DNA of 64,000 nt from Clostridium sp. AM22-11AC (GCF_003473545.1 NZ_QUCM01000018.1:1-64000); one strand, 5' to 3'. Positions 6,692 to 15,165 are shown, counted from the first letter of the stretch. A program made the numbers and translations. Notes: generated by a model from the letters alone, not told the origin.

Positions 6692-8062
6692 ATGGACATG
6701 TTTGTGAAATTGGTCAATTCTGCTAACACCTTTTTATGGAATGTAGTGCTGATCCTTCTGCTTTGCGGAACCGGTATTTATTACACATTCCGTCTGAAAT
6801 TTGTTCAGATCCGCGAATTTAAGCAGGGCTTAAAACAGGTATTCGGCGGTATCGGAAAGAAGCATGAGAAAAAAGAAGGAGAAATGACTTCCTTCCAGTC
6901 TGTTGCTACTGCCATCGCAGCCCAGGTAGGTACCGGAAACCTGACGGGTGCTGCTACTGCCCTGATCGGCGGCGGTCCTGGCGCTATCTTCTGGATGTGG
7001 ATGTCTGCGTTCTTTGGCATGGCTACCATTTATGCCGAAGCAACTCTTGCACAGAATTATAAAACAGTAAAACACGGCGAAGTAACAGGCGGTCCTGTTT
7101 ACTACATCCATGCTGCATTTAAAGGACTCTTTGGCAAGATCCTTGGTGTTATTTTCGCCATCTTTTTGATCCTGGCTCTTGGATTTATGGGCAATATGGT
7201 ACAGTCTAACTCTATCAGCACTGCTTTCAGCCAGGTATTTACCTCACGGAATATCTCTATTCCGCCTTTTACAGTTGGCCTTCTTCTGGCCGTTGTTTCC
7301 CTGTTCGTATTTATCGGCGGCACCAACCGTCTGGCTGCAGTTGTGGAAAAGCTGGTTCCATTTATGGCACTTGTATATATTGCAGGAAGCCTGATCGTTA
7401 TCCTTTGCAATATTACCCGCTTGCCTTCTGCTGTTGCCCAGATCTTTTTAGGTGCTTTTAATCCATCCGCTGTTTTAGGCGGCGCGGCAGGCGTTACTGT
7501 AAAAGAAGCCATCCGCTATGGCGTTGCAAGAGGTCTTTTCTCCAATGAAGCCGGTATGGGTTCCACACCTCATGCACATGCAAGAGCCGTTGTGAAAAAT
7601 CCTCACTGCCAGGGACTTGCTGCTATGATCAGCGTATTTATTGATACCTTTATCGTATTAAATTTAACTGTATTCAGTATCCTTACTACTAACTCTTTAA
7701 GCAGCGGCAAGGACGGTATTATGCTGACCCAGTATGCATTTTCTACTGTTTTCGGCTCCTTCGGTGATATTTTCATCGCCGTATGCCTTCTGTTCTTTGC
7801 CTTCTCCACCATCCTTGGCTGGCACTTTTTTGGTTCTATCAACGTAAAACACTTATTCGGCAAGAAAGGAATGGTTCCTTATTCTGTTCTGGTAGCTGTG
7901 TTTATCGTTGTTGGTTCTATGTTAAAAGTGGATCTGGTTTGGACACTGGCCGACTTCTTTAACGGTCTTATGGTCATTCCTAATGCCCTGGCTCTGTTGG
8001 CTTTAAGCGGTGTTGTTGCTTCTATCTGTAAGAAATACAGTTCTGAAAAATCAGATAACTAG
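6692..8062 (+). CDS. alanine/glycine:cation symporter (AGCS family)
   Basis: 456 aa from ATG 6692 (MDMFVKLVNSANTFLWN). The open frame extends further upstream through the riboswitch, but that part is RNA, and GGGAG lies before 6692. The protein has about 10-11 hydrophobic segments and the AGCS signatures GTGNLTGAATALIGGGPGA and GLFSNEAGMGSTPHAHA. The family imports alanine or glycine with Na+ or H+. The glycine riboswitch upstream argues that glycine is the main substrate here. It is transcribed alone and followed by a terminator. Confidence 0.93.
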   Translation: MDMFVKLVNSANTFLWNVVLILLLCGTGIYYTFRLKFVQIREFKQGLKQVFGGIGKKHEKKEGEMTSFQSVATAIAAQVGTGNLTGAATALIGGGPGAIFWMWMSAFFGMATIYAEATLAQNYKTVKHGEVTGGPVYYIHAAFKGLFGKILGVIFAIFLILALGFMGNMVQSNSISTAFSQVFTSRNISIPPFTVGLLLAVVSLFVFIGGTNRLAAVVEKLVPFMALVYIAGSLIVILCNITRLPSAVAQIFLGAFNPSAVLGGAAGVTVKEAIRYGVARGLFSNEAGMGSTPHAHARAVVKNPHCQGLAAMISVFIDTFIVLNLTVFSILTTNSLSSGKDGIMLTQYAFSTVFGSFGDIFIAVCLLFFAFSTILGWHFFGSINVKHLFGKKGMVPYSVLVAVFIVVGSMLKVDLVWTLADFFNGLMVIPNALALLALSGVVASICKKYSSEKSDN

Positions 8063-8117
8063 ATCAGCAAACGCGCTATCTGCGTGTTCTTGTATGATCG
8101 TATAATATCGTATAATA

Positions 8118-8149
8118 TTAAAAGGGCGCCTCTGCGGGCGCCCCTTTTT
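8118..8149 (+). terminator. terminator of the AGCS symporter gene
   Basis: Stem GGGCGCC / GGCGCCC with loop TCTGCG, followed by CTTTTT. AAA on the left side also makes it usable by the convergent transpeptidase gene. Confidence 0.85.
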
Positions 8150-8159
8150 GATCCATTTC

Positions 8160-8948
8160 TTACTTCATGTACTCACTTAAATTCAGATGCTCTGCATCCT
8201 TTGCGATCACGATCCTGGTGTTCGTATCTACCAATCCTAATAATTCCTTCATCCGGCTTTCCGGCAGGCAGATGCACCCTGAGGAGCCCTGATAACCAGA
8301 TGCTTTAAAACAGTGAAGGAAAATAGCAGAACCTTCTCCTGGTGTTCTTTCCTTATTATAATCCAGATTTAAAGCATAATTATAATAAGGAGTTGCTTTG
8401 ATCAGATCTTCCCCTGAATTCCAGTCTTTTGCTGTAGTCTTATCATTTACCAGCTGGTTATAATGAGGACTGGCCGGATCATCTACCCAGAAATCACCTT
8501 CTGCGATCTTATGGTATGGCAGTACACTTCCCGGATCATCTAAAAGACCAAAAGCCAGATCAAAGGAGTACACGCCGGAAGGAGTTGCTCCGTCTCCTTC
8601 TTTTTTATTGTCTGTAATGCCATTTCTTCCTACATAGCCTTTTTCTGTCCACTTTAATTCCCAGTTTCCATTTTCCTTCTTATAATAAGAAATGTCTGCG
8701 TTGCAGTCACCGGTTCCGGCTACTGCAAGGATCTGGGTGATCACAGCTGTCTGCTGGTCCTGCTGACGTTCCTGAGTGTCACCCGGCTTTTCTCCGGTTG
8801 AAACATCCACAGAGGCTTTCTCTCCTGGTCCCCCGGTATTTGCATTTAAGTCTGCTCTTCCTGCGGCCAGGGAAGTCATGCCTAATACTCCCGTGGCAAT
8901 AAGAGCTGCTGCTGCAAAGGTCATCCATTTTTTCTTCTGTATCTTCAA
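8160..8948 (-). CDS. secreted L,D-transpeptidase-like protein (YkuD superfamily)
   Basis: 262 aa with a Sec signal peptide (KIQKKKWMTFAAAALIATG..SLAA, cleavage near 29) and a Pro/Gly/Gln-rich linker to about 70. The catalytic domain carries FLHC..(about 10 residues)..SSGCICLP, the His and Cys of the YkuD active site. The family makes 3-3 cross-links in peptidoglycan or attaches proteins to it. The start is a TTG at 8948 with AAGGAAGG 12 bp upstream. An ATG eight codons on is an alternative, but it would remove the basic n-region of the signal. It ends at the terminator shared with the AGCS gene. Confidence 0.85.
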   Translation of the reverse strand: MKIQKKKWMTFAAAALIATGVLGMTSLAAGRADLNANTGGPGEKASVDVSTGEKPGDTQERQQDQQTAVITQILAVAGTGDCNADISYYKKENGNWELKWTEKGYVGRNGITDNKKEGDGATPSGVYSFDLAFGLLDDPGSVLPYHKIAEGDFWVDDPASPHYNQLVNDKTTAKDWNSGEDLIKATPYYNYALNLDYNKERTPGEGSAIFLHCFKASGYQGSSGCICLPESRMKELLGLVDTNTRIVIAKDAEHLNLSEYMK

Positions 8949-9080
8949 TTTATGTACGATCCTTCCTTTTTACTGTTTCATCTTACCATTTCATTTTTCT
9001 ATCCCTTATCTTACCACATTTACAGCTTCGTTTCTCTTACATTTTTCTTACCCTGATGCAAAAATGAAAGCCTGGGCAGC

Positions 9081-9108
9081 AAAAAGGCACCGGTTATACA
9101 CCGATGCC
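9081..9108 (-). terminator. terminator of leuS
   Basis: On the minus strand GGCATCGGT pairs with ACCGGTGCC (9 bp with one G.T), followed by TTTTT. It sits about 50 bp past the leuS stop. Confidence 0.8.
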
Positions 9109-9156
9109 TCTTTGTATCTGCAATTTGAACTATTTCAATTATTTCAACAATTCTAA

Positions 9157-11571
9157 TTACTTGCAAACAATGTTGATGATCTTTCCTGGAACGTAGATCT
9201 CTTTTACGATATTTCCAGCCATCTTATCCTTTACTGCTTCCTTGCCCTGAACAATCGCATCTTCCTTGGAGATGTCAGCCGGTACGCTGATAACTGCACG
9301 GGTCTTGCCATTTACCTGAACAGCTACTTCTACTTCATCATCCTTCATAGCCTCAGTATCGCACTCCGGCCACTGGGAATGGAATACGCTGTCGGTTCCG
9401 CCTAACTGGCTCCACAGTTCTTCACCGATATGTGGTGCAAATGGAGCTAACAGGATAACGAAGGTCTTTAAGGTTTCTTTATCAATTCCGCCTTCCTTCT
9501 TAGCCAGATCCATTAACTTGTTGTTGTATTCCATGAAACCGGAAATAACAGTATTTAAGCTGAACTGGTTAAATCTCTGCTCGATATCGTAAACCAGTTT
9601 ATGACGCAGCTTAACCATTTCCTTGGTTTCTTTCACATCTTTGTCCTTGCTGTCCATAACCAGGTTCCAGAAACGGTTCAGGAAACGGGATACACCTTCA
9701 ATACCTCTGTCATCCCACTCTGCATCCTGTTCTGGCGGTCCTACGAACAGTTCGTAAAGTCTTAAGGAGTCGCAGCCGTAATCTCTTACCAGATCATCTG
9801 GGGAAACTACATTGCCCTTGGACTTACTCATCTTGATACCATTCTTACCAGTGATCATACCCTGGTTGAACAGCTTCTTAAATGGCTCGTCAAAGTCAAT
9901 TACACCGATATCGCACAGGAACTTGGTGTAGAAACGGGAATACAGTAAGTGAAGAACTGCATGCTCTACGCCGCCGATATACATATCAACTGGCAGATAC
10001 TTGTCTGCTTTTTCTCTGGAAACCAGAGCTTCGCTGTTGTGGTTGTCCACATAACGCAGGAAGTACCAGGAAGAACCAGCCCACTGAGGCATGGTATTGG
10101 TCTCTCTCTTAGAAGGAGCACCGCAGACTGGGCAGGTGGTATTTACCCACTCATCAATTGCAGCCAGTGGTGACTCACCGGTTCCTGTAGGCTGATAGCT
10201 TTCTACCTCAGGCAGCTTTAATGGAAGCTGATCTTCCGGTACCGGTACACAGCCGCACTTCGGGCAGTGGATGATCGGGATCGGCTCGCCCCAGTAACGC
10301 TGACGGGAGAATACCCAGTCACGCAGCTTGTAGTTTACAGTCTTGCGGCCGAAGCCCTTCTCCTCGATGATGTGTGGAGCTTCCTTCTTTAATACAGAAG
10401 ATTCCATGCCGTTCCAGTCGCCGGAGTTGATCATGGTTCCACTTGCTTCTGTATAAGCTTCGGTCATATTTTCAATTTCCTTGCCATCCTTGGCAATAAC
10501 CTGGATGATCGGAAGATTAAATTTCTTAGCAAATTCAAAGTCTCTGTCATCATGAGCAGGTACGCACATGATAGCGCCGGTACCGTAATCAGCTAATACA
10601 TAGTCAGACAGCCAGATTGGTGTCTTTGCGCCATTTAATGGGTTGATAGCATAGCTTCCGGTAAATACGCCGGTCTTTTCCTTTGCCTGCATACGGTCTA
10701 CGTTAGAACGCATGGAAGAATCGAAGATGTACTTCTCAACTTCTTCTCTGGTCTCATCTGTAGCAAGGCTCTTAGCCAGCTTGTGCTCTGGAGCCAGTAC
10801 CATGAAGGTTGCACCATACAGGGTATCAGGTCTTGTGGTGTAAACAGTGATTTTTTCATCTCTGCCTTCGATTGGGAACTCAACCTCTGCACCATAAGAT
10901 TTTCCGATCCAGTCAGTCTGCATCTTCTTAACCTTTTCAGGCCAGTCAAGCTTATCCAGGTCATTTAACAGTCTTTCTGCATAGGCAGTGATTTTTAACA
11001 TCCACTGACGCAGGTTCTTCTTGGTAACAGGAGTGCCGCAGCGCTCGCAGCAGCCATTTACAACTTCCTCGTTAGCCAGACCTGTCTTACAGGATGGGCA
11101 CCAGTTGATTGGGAATTCCTTCTCGTATGCAAGACCCTTCTTGAACATCTGAACGAAGATCCACTGGGTCCACTTGTAGAATTCAGGATCTGTGGTATTT
11201 ACTTCCATATCCCAGTCATAGATCGCAGCGATCTGCTTGATCTGACGTTTGATATTTGCAATGTTAGCTGCTGTAGATTTTGCAGGATGTACACCCATCT
11301 TAATCGCGTAGTTTTCTGCAGGCAGACCAAATGCGTCCCAGCCCATAGGATGGATCACATATTTGCCCTTTAACAGCTGATATCTGCTCCATACATCAGA
11401 GATAACATAGCCTCTCCAATGTCCTACATGAAGACCATTTCCTGATGGATATGGGAACATATCCAGGCAGTAATATTTCTCTTTCTTTCCATCATTTACA
11501 TTGATGGGGTTCTTTTCCCAGTTCTCACGCCATTTTTTCTCAATGGCGGAGTGATTATACTGTGATGCCAT
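9157..11571 (-). CDS. leuS: leucyl-tRNA synthetase
   Basis: 804 aa, the usual bacterial length. The HIGH-type motif is in YPSGNGLHVGHWRGY near residue 45. Two zinc-type Cys clusters follow (CPSCKTG, CERCGTP; CPKCGC, CPVCGAP). The CP1 editing domain has TTRPDTLYGATF and ends in the DDRDFEFAKKF region. The KMSKS loop is GIKMSKSKGNVVSP near 575. The C-terminal anticodon and Leu-specific domains are complete. It charges tRNA-Leu in the cytoplasm. The start follows GGAGGA, and a T-box leader controls it. It is transcribed alone. Confidence 0.98.
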   Translation of the reverse strand: MASQYNHSAIEKKWRENWEKNPINVNDGKKEKYYCLDMFPYPSGNGLHVGHWRGYVISDVWSRYQLLKGKYVIHPMGWDAFGLPAENYAIKMGVHPAKSTAANIANIKRQIKQIAAIYDWDMEVNTTDPEFYKWTQWIFVQMFKKGLAYEKEFPINWCPSCKTGLANEEVVNGCCERCGTPVTKKNLRQWMLKITAYAERLLNDLDKLDWPEKVKKMQTDWIGKSYGAEVEFPIEGRDEKITVYTTRPDTLYGATFMVLAPEHKLAKSLATDETREEVEKYIFDSSMRSNVDRMQAKEKTGVFTGSYAINPLNGAKTPIWLSDYVLADYGTGAIMCVPAHDDRDFEFAKKFNLPIIQVIAKDGKEIENMTEAYTEASGTMINSGDWNGMESSVLKKEAPHIIEEKGFGRKTVNYKLRDWVFSRQRYWGEPIPIIHCPKCGCVPVPEDQLPLKLPEVESYQPTGTGESPLAAIDEWVNTTCPVCGAPSKRETNTMPQWAGSSWYFLRYVDNHNSEALVSREKADKYLPVDMYIGGVEHAVLHLLYSRFYTKFLCDIGVIDFDEPFKKLFNQGMITGKNGIKMSKSKGNVVSPDDLVRDYGCDSLRLYELFVGPPEQDAEWDDRGIEGVSRFLNRFWNLVMDSKDKDVKETKEMVKLRHKLVYDIEQRFNQFSLNTVISGFMEYNNKLMDLAKKEGGIDKETLKTFVILLAPFAPHIGEELWSQLGGTDSVFHSQWPECDTEAMKDDEVEVAVQVNGKTRAVISVPADISKEDAIVQGKEAVKDKMAGNIVKEIYVPGKIINIVCK

Positions 11572-11611
11572 AATTCATTCCTCCGTAAATATTGCCGTGG
11601 GTGACGTAATG

Positions 11612-11893
11612 AGATAAAAAAACTGCGTCTCCTGTTTCCAAGAGACGCAGATATCATTTCCACGCGGTACCACTCTGATTCATGCGAAGTCGCATGCACT
11701 CAATTCCTCTTATAACGGTAAGGCCTCCGTCTTTTCTTACTGAAAATGAAGATCCTGTAATGATCTCATCTCTTTCTGAAAAGCTGCTCATGGATCAGTT
11801 CGGCACTTTCCAGTCACCGGTTCTCATCTTTTCCCGGCTCTCTGTGGGGCTTAAAAAGTGTTTACTACTTCCATATCACTGCATTTGCACTAA
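11612..11893 (-). promoter_or_regulatory. T-box leader of leuS (specifier probably CUG, Leu)
   Basis: On the minus strand the leader holds the T-box core AGAGTGGTACCGCG (11663-11676). A terminator hairpin follows, CTGCGTCTC..GAGACGCAG (11623-11650), with seven T. Upstream lie Stem I elements: an AGTA segment, GAGAGCC, and GATGAGAACCGG at the apical loop. The specifier is read as CTG at 11796-11798 in the context GAACTGAT. The Trp T-box at 44 kb has its TGG in the same GAAxxxA context, which supports this placement. Uncharged tRNA-Leu would favour the antiterminator and turn on leuS. Confidence 0.93.
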
Positions 11894-11898
11894 ACCAT

Positions 11899-11927
11899 AA
11901 TTTAGCATATTTACACATCAGTGTCAA
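11899..11927 (-). promoter_or_regulatory. promoter of the leuS T-box transcript
   Basis: On the minus strand: TTGACA (11922-11927), a 17-bp spacer and TAAATT (11899-11904). The -35 and most of the spacer lie inside the last codons of the preceding gene, which stops at 11911. Confidence 0.65.
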
Positions 11928-12258
11928 TACCCTCTTTTTCGCTCCAATGAGCCTGGTAAGCCATTTTTGCCTTTCTCATTTCCCTTGAACCCTTAGATGG
12001 CAGGGCCTTTTTTGCATACTTTGCAGGAGTTGTCTCCATGGATGGTCTTGCAGGTCCTGCAAATGCCTGAGGGGTAAATAAAACACAATATCCGCCCATA
12101 TCACGAAGCCAGCCTTTTTCAAACCAGCCTAACTGCTTTCCCGGGAAATTGTATACTGCATCCTGGAACAGATAGGCGATGGCTCTTCCATCAAAGGTCC
12201 AGATCACATCGTTTTCTATATAAGCAGCTGCTTTTCCCTTTTTATTATAAAGTGTCAT
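11911..12258 (-). CDS. 4-fold beta flower domain protein
   Basis: 115 aa. The first 75 residues show four short repeats of the type xxYxxxGxxxAYIxxxxIW (NKKGKAAAYIENDVIW, DGRAIAYLFQDAVY, PGKQLGWFEKGWL, MGGYCVLF). This matches the 4-fold beta flower domain, whose function is unknown. A Pro/Lys-rich basic tail follows. The start has CAGGAGGA upstream. Its 3' end overlaps the leuS promoter. It is divergent from the EndoQ-like gene, with a 163-bp repeat between. No signal peptide. Confidence 0.75.
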   Translation of the reverse strand: MTLYNKKGKAAAYIENDVIWTFDGRAIAYLFQDAVYNFPGKQLGWFEKGWLRDMGGYCVLFTPQAFAGPARPSMETTPAKYAKKALPSKGSREMRKAKMAYQAHWSEKEGIDTDV

Positions 12259-12282
12259 GTTCTCATCCTCCTGTAAAATTCA

Positions 12283-12445
12283 ATGTTCTCTCGGAATCTT
12301 TTTGTGCCTGATTTTGTGAGAAGATTTTTTGTCAGTTGTGCTCAAATTTCTGAGGCGTACGCGGTGCGTACGTTGATGAAATTCGGGTGCAGCTGGCGGA
12401 AAATCGGCCACAAAAGCAGGTGCATGAAAGACTCCGAGAGGACAT
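12283..12445 (+). repeat. 163-bp long-hairpin repeat, copy 1
   Basis: 157 of 163 bases are identical to 31898-32060. The element is one long imperfect inverted repeat. Ends are ATGTTCTCTCGG and CCGAGAGGACAT, and the middle is CGTACGC-GGT-GCGTACG. Pairing holds almost all along the arms if G.U pairs are allowed on the plus strand. An open frame runs through both copies, but five of the six base differences change the amino acid, so it is not under protein selection. It lies upstream of the EndoQ-like gene and probably upstream of that gene's promoter. Confidence 0.9.
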
Positions 12446-12498
12446 CACCCCATAATACTTTCGAAAATTATTTTAACCTATCCCCTCTTGAAAGGCAA

Positions 12499-12507
12499 TG
12501 GTATAAT
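12499..12507 (+). promoter_or_regulatory. extended -10 promoter of the EndoQ-like gene
   Basis: TGGTATAAT (12499-12507) is an extended -10 (TGnTATAAT) 37 bp before the start codon. No good -35 is seen at 17 bp. The repeat copy 1 ends 54 bp upstream, so it would not be part of this transcript. Confidence 0.45.
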
Positions 12508-12543
12508 GTATGGGTTCACAAGAAAAACAGGAGGATTTTTATC

Positions 12544-13854
12544 ATGTACATTGCAGATCTTCACATACATTCCCGTTACTCTATGGCTACCAGCAAGTTC
12601 CTCACACCGGAATACCTGGATCTGTGGGCCAGAAAAAAGGGCATCCATATCCTTGGAACAGGGGATTTTACCCATCCTTTGTGGCGGCAGGAGTTAAAAG
12701 AAAAATTAGAACCGGCAGAGCCAGGGCTTTATAAGCTGAAACCAGAATTGCGCCTTTCTGAGATTCCTTCCGGTTCCTTTGATCCCCGTTTTGTGGTCAG
12801 CGGTGAGATCAGCACCATTTATAAGAAAAACGGCCGTACACGGAAAGTGCACAGCCTGATTCTGCTTCCAGGACTTGAGGCTGCAGACCGTCTTTCAGGA
12901 GAACTGGAAAAAATTGGAAATATTCATTCTGACGGACGCCCTATTTTAGGACTGGACTGCCATGACCTGTTAGATATGACCCTTTCTGTATGCCCGGATG
13001 CCATGTACATTCCCGCTCATATCTGGACCCCTCATTTCTCTGTGTTCGGGGCATTTTCCGGCTTTAACAGTATGGAAGAATGTTTCGAGGAATTAACACC
13101 CCATATCCATGCTGTAGAAACCGGTCTTTCCTCTGATCCGCCAATGAACTGGAGTGTACCCTCTTTAAACCGGTACCAGCTGATTTCCAATTCCGATGCC
13201 CACTCTCCTTCCAAGCTTGGAAGAGAAGCAACCTTACTGGATATCAGTTTGTCCTATAAAAATCTGTACACTGCCATCCAGACCGGCAAAGGACTCGCCG
13301 GTACACTGGAATTCTTCCCACAGGAAGGGAAATATTTTATGGACGGCCACAGAAAATGCGGTGTATGCCTGTCACCTGAAGAGGCCATCAAATTAAATGG
13401 CATCTGCCCGGTATGCGGTAAGAAGCTTACCACCGGGGTATTGCACCGGGTACAGGATCTGGCGGCACTGCCTGCACCTGACCTGTTTTCCAATACGCAG
13501 GCTGCCTCTGCAAAACCGCTGACAGACACTCCTTTTTCTGTTTCCAAAGGATCCGACCAAACATCTGCCATACACCTCCCCTTTGAAAGCATTTCCCCGT
13601 TGCCGGAACTGATCGCTGCTGCAGAAGGTTTCTCTCCTTCCAGCGTAAAAGTGACCCGGATCTATGAAACACTTTTAAACGAACTTGGAAATGAATTTTT
13701 CTTATTAAGAGAAGCTGAAACATCTGATATTACGGCTGTTTCATCTGAAAATATTGCAGATGCTATTACCTGCCTGCGTCAGGGAAAAGTTCGTTGGAAT
13801 CCCGGCTTTGACGGACAGTTCGGCACGATGGAGCTGGTACATCCTTTTCGCTAG
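12544..13854 (+). CDS. endonuclease Q-like PHP protein
   Basis: 436 aa from ATG 12544, preceded by AGGAGG. The upstream open frame runs through the repeat and is not coding. The N-terminal PHP domain has ADLHIHSRYSMAT, GTGDFTHP, VSGEIS, GLDCHD, PAHIWTPHF and SNSDAHSP, the full metal-ligand set. A C4 zinc finger follows (CGVC..CPVC, about 275-300). The layout matches the family of archaeal and Bacillus EndoQ, which nicks DNA 5' of deaminated bases such as uracil and hypoxanthine. A DNA-repair role is inferred from family. The stop abuts the stop of the convergent PrpF-like gene with no gap and no terminator. Confidence 0.85.
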   Translation: MYIADLHIHSRYSMATSKFLTPEYLDLWARKKGIHILGTGDFTHPLWRQELKEKLEPAEPGLYKLKPELRLSEIPSGSFDPRFVVSGEISTIYKKNGRTRKVHSLILLPGLEAADRLSGELEKIGNIHSDGRPILGLDCHDLLDMTLSVCPDAMYIPAHIWTPHFSVFGAFSGFNSMEECFEELTPHIHAVETGLSSDPPMNWSVPSLNRYQLISNSDAHSPSKLGREATLLDISLSYKNLYTAIQTGKGLAGTLEFFPQEGKYFMDGHRKCGVCLSPEEAIKLNGICPVCGKKLTTGVLHRVQDLAALPAPDLFSNTQAASAKPLTDTPFSVSKGSDQTSAIHLPFESISPLPELIAAAEGFSPSSVKVTRIYETLLNELGNEFFLLREAETSDITAVSSENIADAITCLRQGKVRWNPGFDGQFGTMELVHPFR

Positions 13855-15012
13855 TTAAATTCTAACTAATGCCACGCCATCCAGTAAAAGATTTGCTGTG
13901 CGGAACCCAAATGTGTCTTCGATCACTAACGTTTTGCCCCTTTCTTCTCTGTAATCCACGCCACATTCAAGGGTCCCGCCTGCATGACCAATACGCAGAT
14001 ACTGTGTATCTGCACCCTTTTTCAAAACCTGTTCCACTATACTTCCCGGCACTACTGCCGCTGCAGCTGTACACATGGCACCGGTCATTGCATAACTTGG
14101 ATGGGCTTTCTGCATAGACATCATGCGGGAAAGAAGATCGATTTCTTCCTTTTTTATCATTTTTCCATCAGAAGTAATATAATCATCTGCCTCAGCTACG
14201 AAAGTCATTTTAGGGATTCCCGGTGTTTCCCATGCAGATTTCTTATAGTCACTGATCAGTCCCAGCTTAACAGCAGCAAGACCTCTTACTGTTTCCAAAA
14301 GTTCCAGCTTTTCCTCATCTGCATTTATTTCTTCAGGAAGTTCCTTTCCGCTAAGTCCCAGATCCTCTGCCTTTACAAATACAAGGGGATTAGCTGCGTC
14401 AATGATGGACACTTCTATGGATCCCATTCCAGGTACTTCCAAAACATCTACTGCTTTTCCCGTTGGAAGAAGTCCCTTTTTAAGGGTTCCAGCCGGATCT
14501 ATAAATTTTAACTTTATAGGAGAAGCTGATACCGGTACCCCTGCGATCTTAAAATCTCCCTGGTATACAACCTTGCCCCCTTCTGTCTTTACATCAGCAG
14601 CAATGACTTTATCCGTATTTGTATTAAAGATCCTGACTGTAGTCATTCCTTCCTTTGCATTTACCAGACCTTTTTCAATAGCAAATGGTCCTACTCCTGA
14701 AGAAATATTTCCGCAGTTTCCTTTGTAGCTTACTACAGGTTTGTCCACAGACACCTGGGCAAATGTATAATCTACATCTGCATCTGACCGGTCTGACTTC
14801 TTTATGATTGCTACTTTACTTGTAACAGATTGGGAACCACCTAAACCATCGATCTGTTTCTGATCCGGACTTCCCATTAAACGCAGTAATATTTTGTCCC
14901 ATTCATTATGATCTTCCGGAAGATCCTCTTCCAGAAGATATACGCCTTTACTTGTTCCGCCTCTCATAAGCGTTACAGGAAGTTTCAAAATATGATCATC
15001 TTTTCCCTGCAT
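13855..15012 (-). CDS. PrpF-family isomerase (aconitate/methylaconitate/methylitaconate type)
   Basis: 385 aa from ATG 15012, led by AAGGAG with 10-bp spacing; the upstream frame extension lacks such a site. It carries the PrpF signatures LPVTLMRGGTSKGVY, SYKGNCGNISSGVGPFA (catalytic Cys) and the mirrored C-terminal HAGG region of a diaminopimelate epimerase-like fold. Known members isomerise 2-methylaconitate, trans/cis-aconitate, methylitaconate or oxalomesaconate. It is divergent from a LysR regulator. Because aconitase and citrate-transport genes follow nearby and no 2-methylcitrate genes are seen, an aconitate or related tricarboxylate isomerase is the favoured guess. Substrate unproven. 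Confidence 0.85.
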   Translation of the reverse strand: MQGKDDHILKLPVTLMRGGTSKGVYLLEEDLPEDHNEWDKILLRLMGSPDQKQIDGLGGSQSVTSKVAIIKKSDRSDADVDYTFAQVSVDKPVVSYKGNCGNISSGVGPFAIEKGLVNAKEGMTTVRIFNTNTDKVIAADVKTEGGKVVYQGDFKIAGVPVSASPIKLKFIDPAGTLKKGLLPTGKAVDVLEVPGMGSIEVSIIDAANPLVFVKAEDLGLSGKELPEEINADEEKLELLETVRGLAAVKLGLISDYKKSAWETPGIPKMTFVAEADDYITSDGKMIKKEEIDLLSRMMSMQKAHPSYAMTGAMCTAAAAVVPGSIVEQVLKKGADTQYLRIGHAGGTLECGVDYREERGKTLVIEDTFGFRTANLLLDGVALVRI

Positions 15013-15138
15013 AATTAAAATGCTCCTTATACCCAGTAATATTAAGCAGCTGGCCTTACTGCTGTTTCCGGTACCGTACCTTTTGATGATTTCATCATAG
15101 CACACCGCGATAAGGAATTGAAATTCATTATTTTCATT

Positions 15139-15165
15139 AAAACTATTCCTTTTATCAATAGTTTT
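15139..15165. promoter_or_regulatory. probable LysR-type operator between prpF-like and lysR genes
   Basis: AAAACTATT (15139-15147), 9 bp, AATAGTTTT (15157-15165) is a perfect 9-bp inverted repeat. It contains a T-N11-A core and lies in the divergent promoter region, 54 bp before the lysR start. Such boxes are usual for LTTR autoregulation and control of the divergent gene. Confidence 0.6.

Noticed and set aside
8094..8117. CGTATAATAT tandem direct repeat before the AGCS terminator
   Set aside because: Two copies of an AT-rich 10-mer. It could mimic a -10 box, but no transcript would make sense there.
12283..12543. N-terminal extension of the EndoQ-like frame, and the equivalent open frame at 31814-32086
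   Set aside because: The frame runs through the hairpin repeat. The true start at 12544 has AGGAGG, and differences between the two repeat copies are mostly nonsynonymous.
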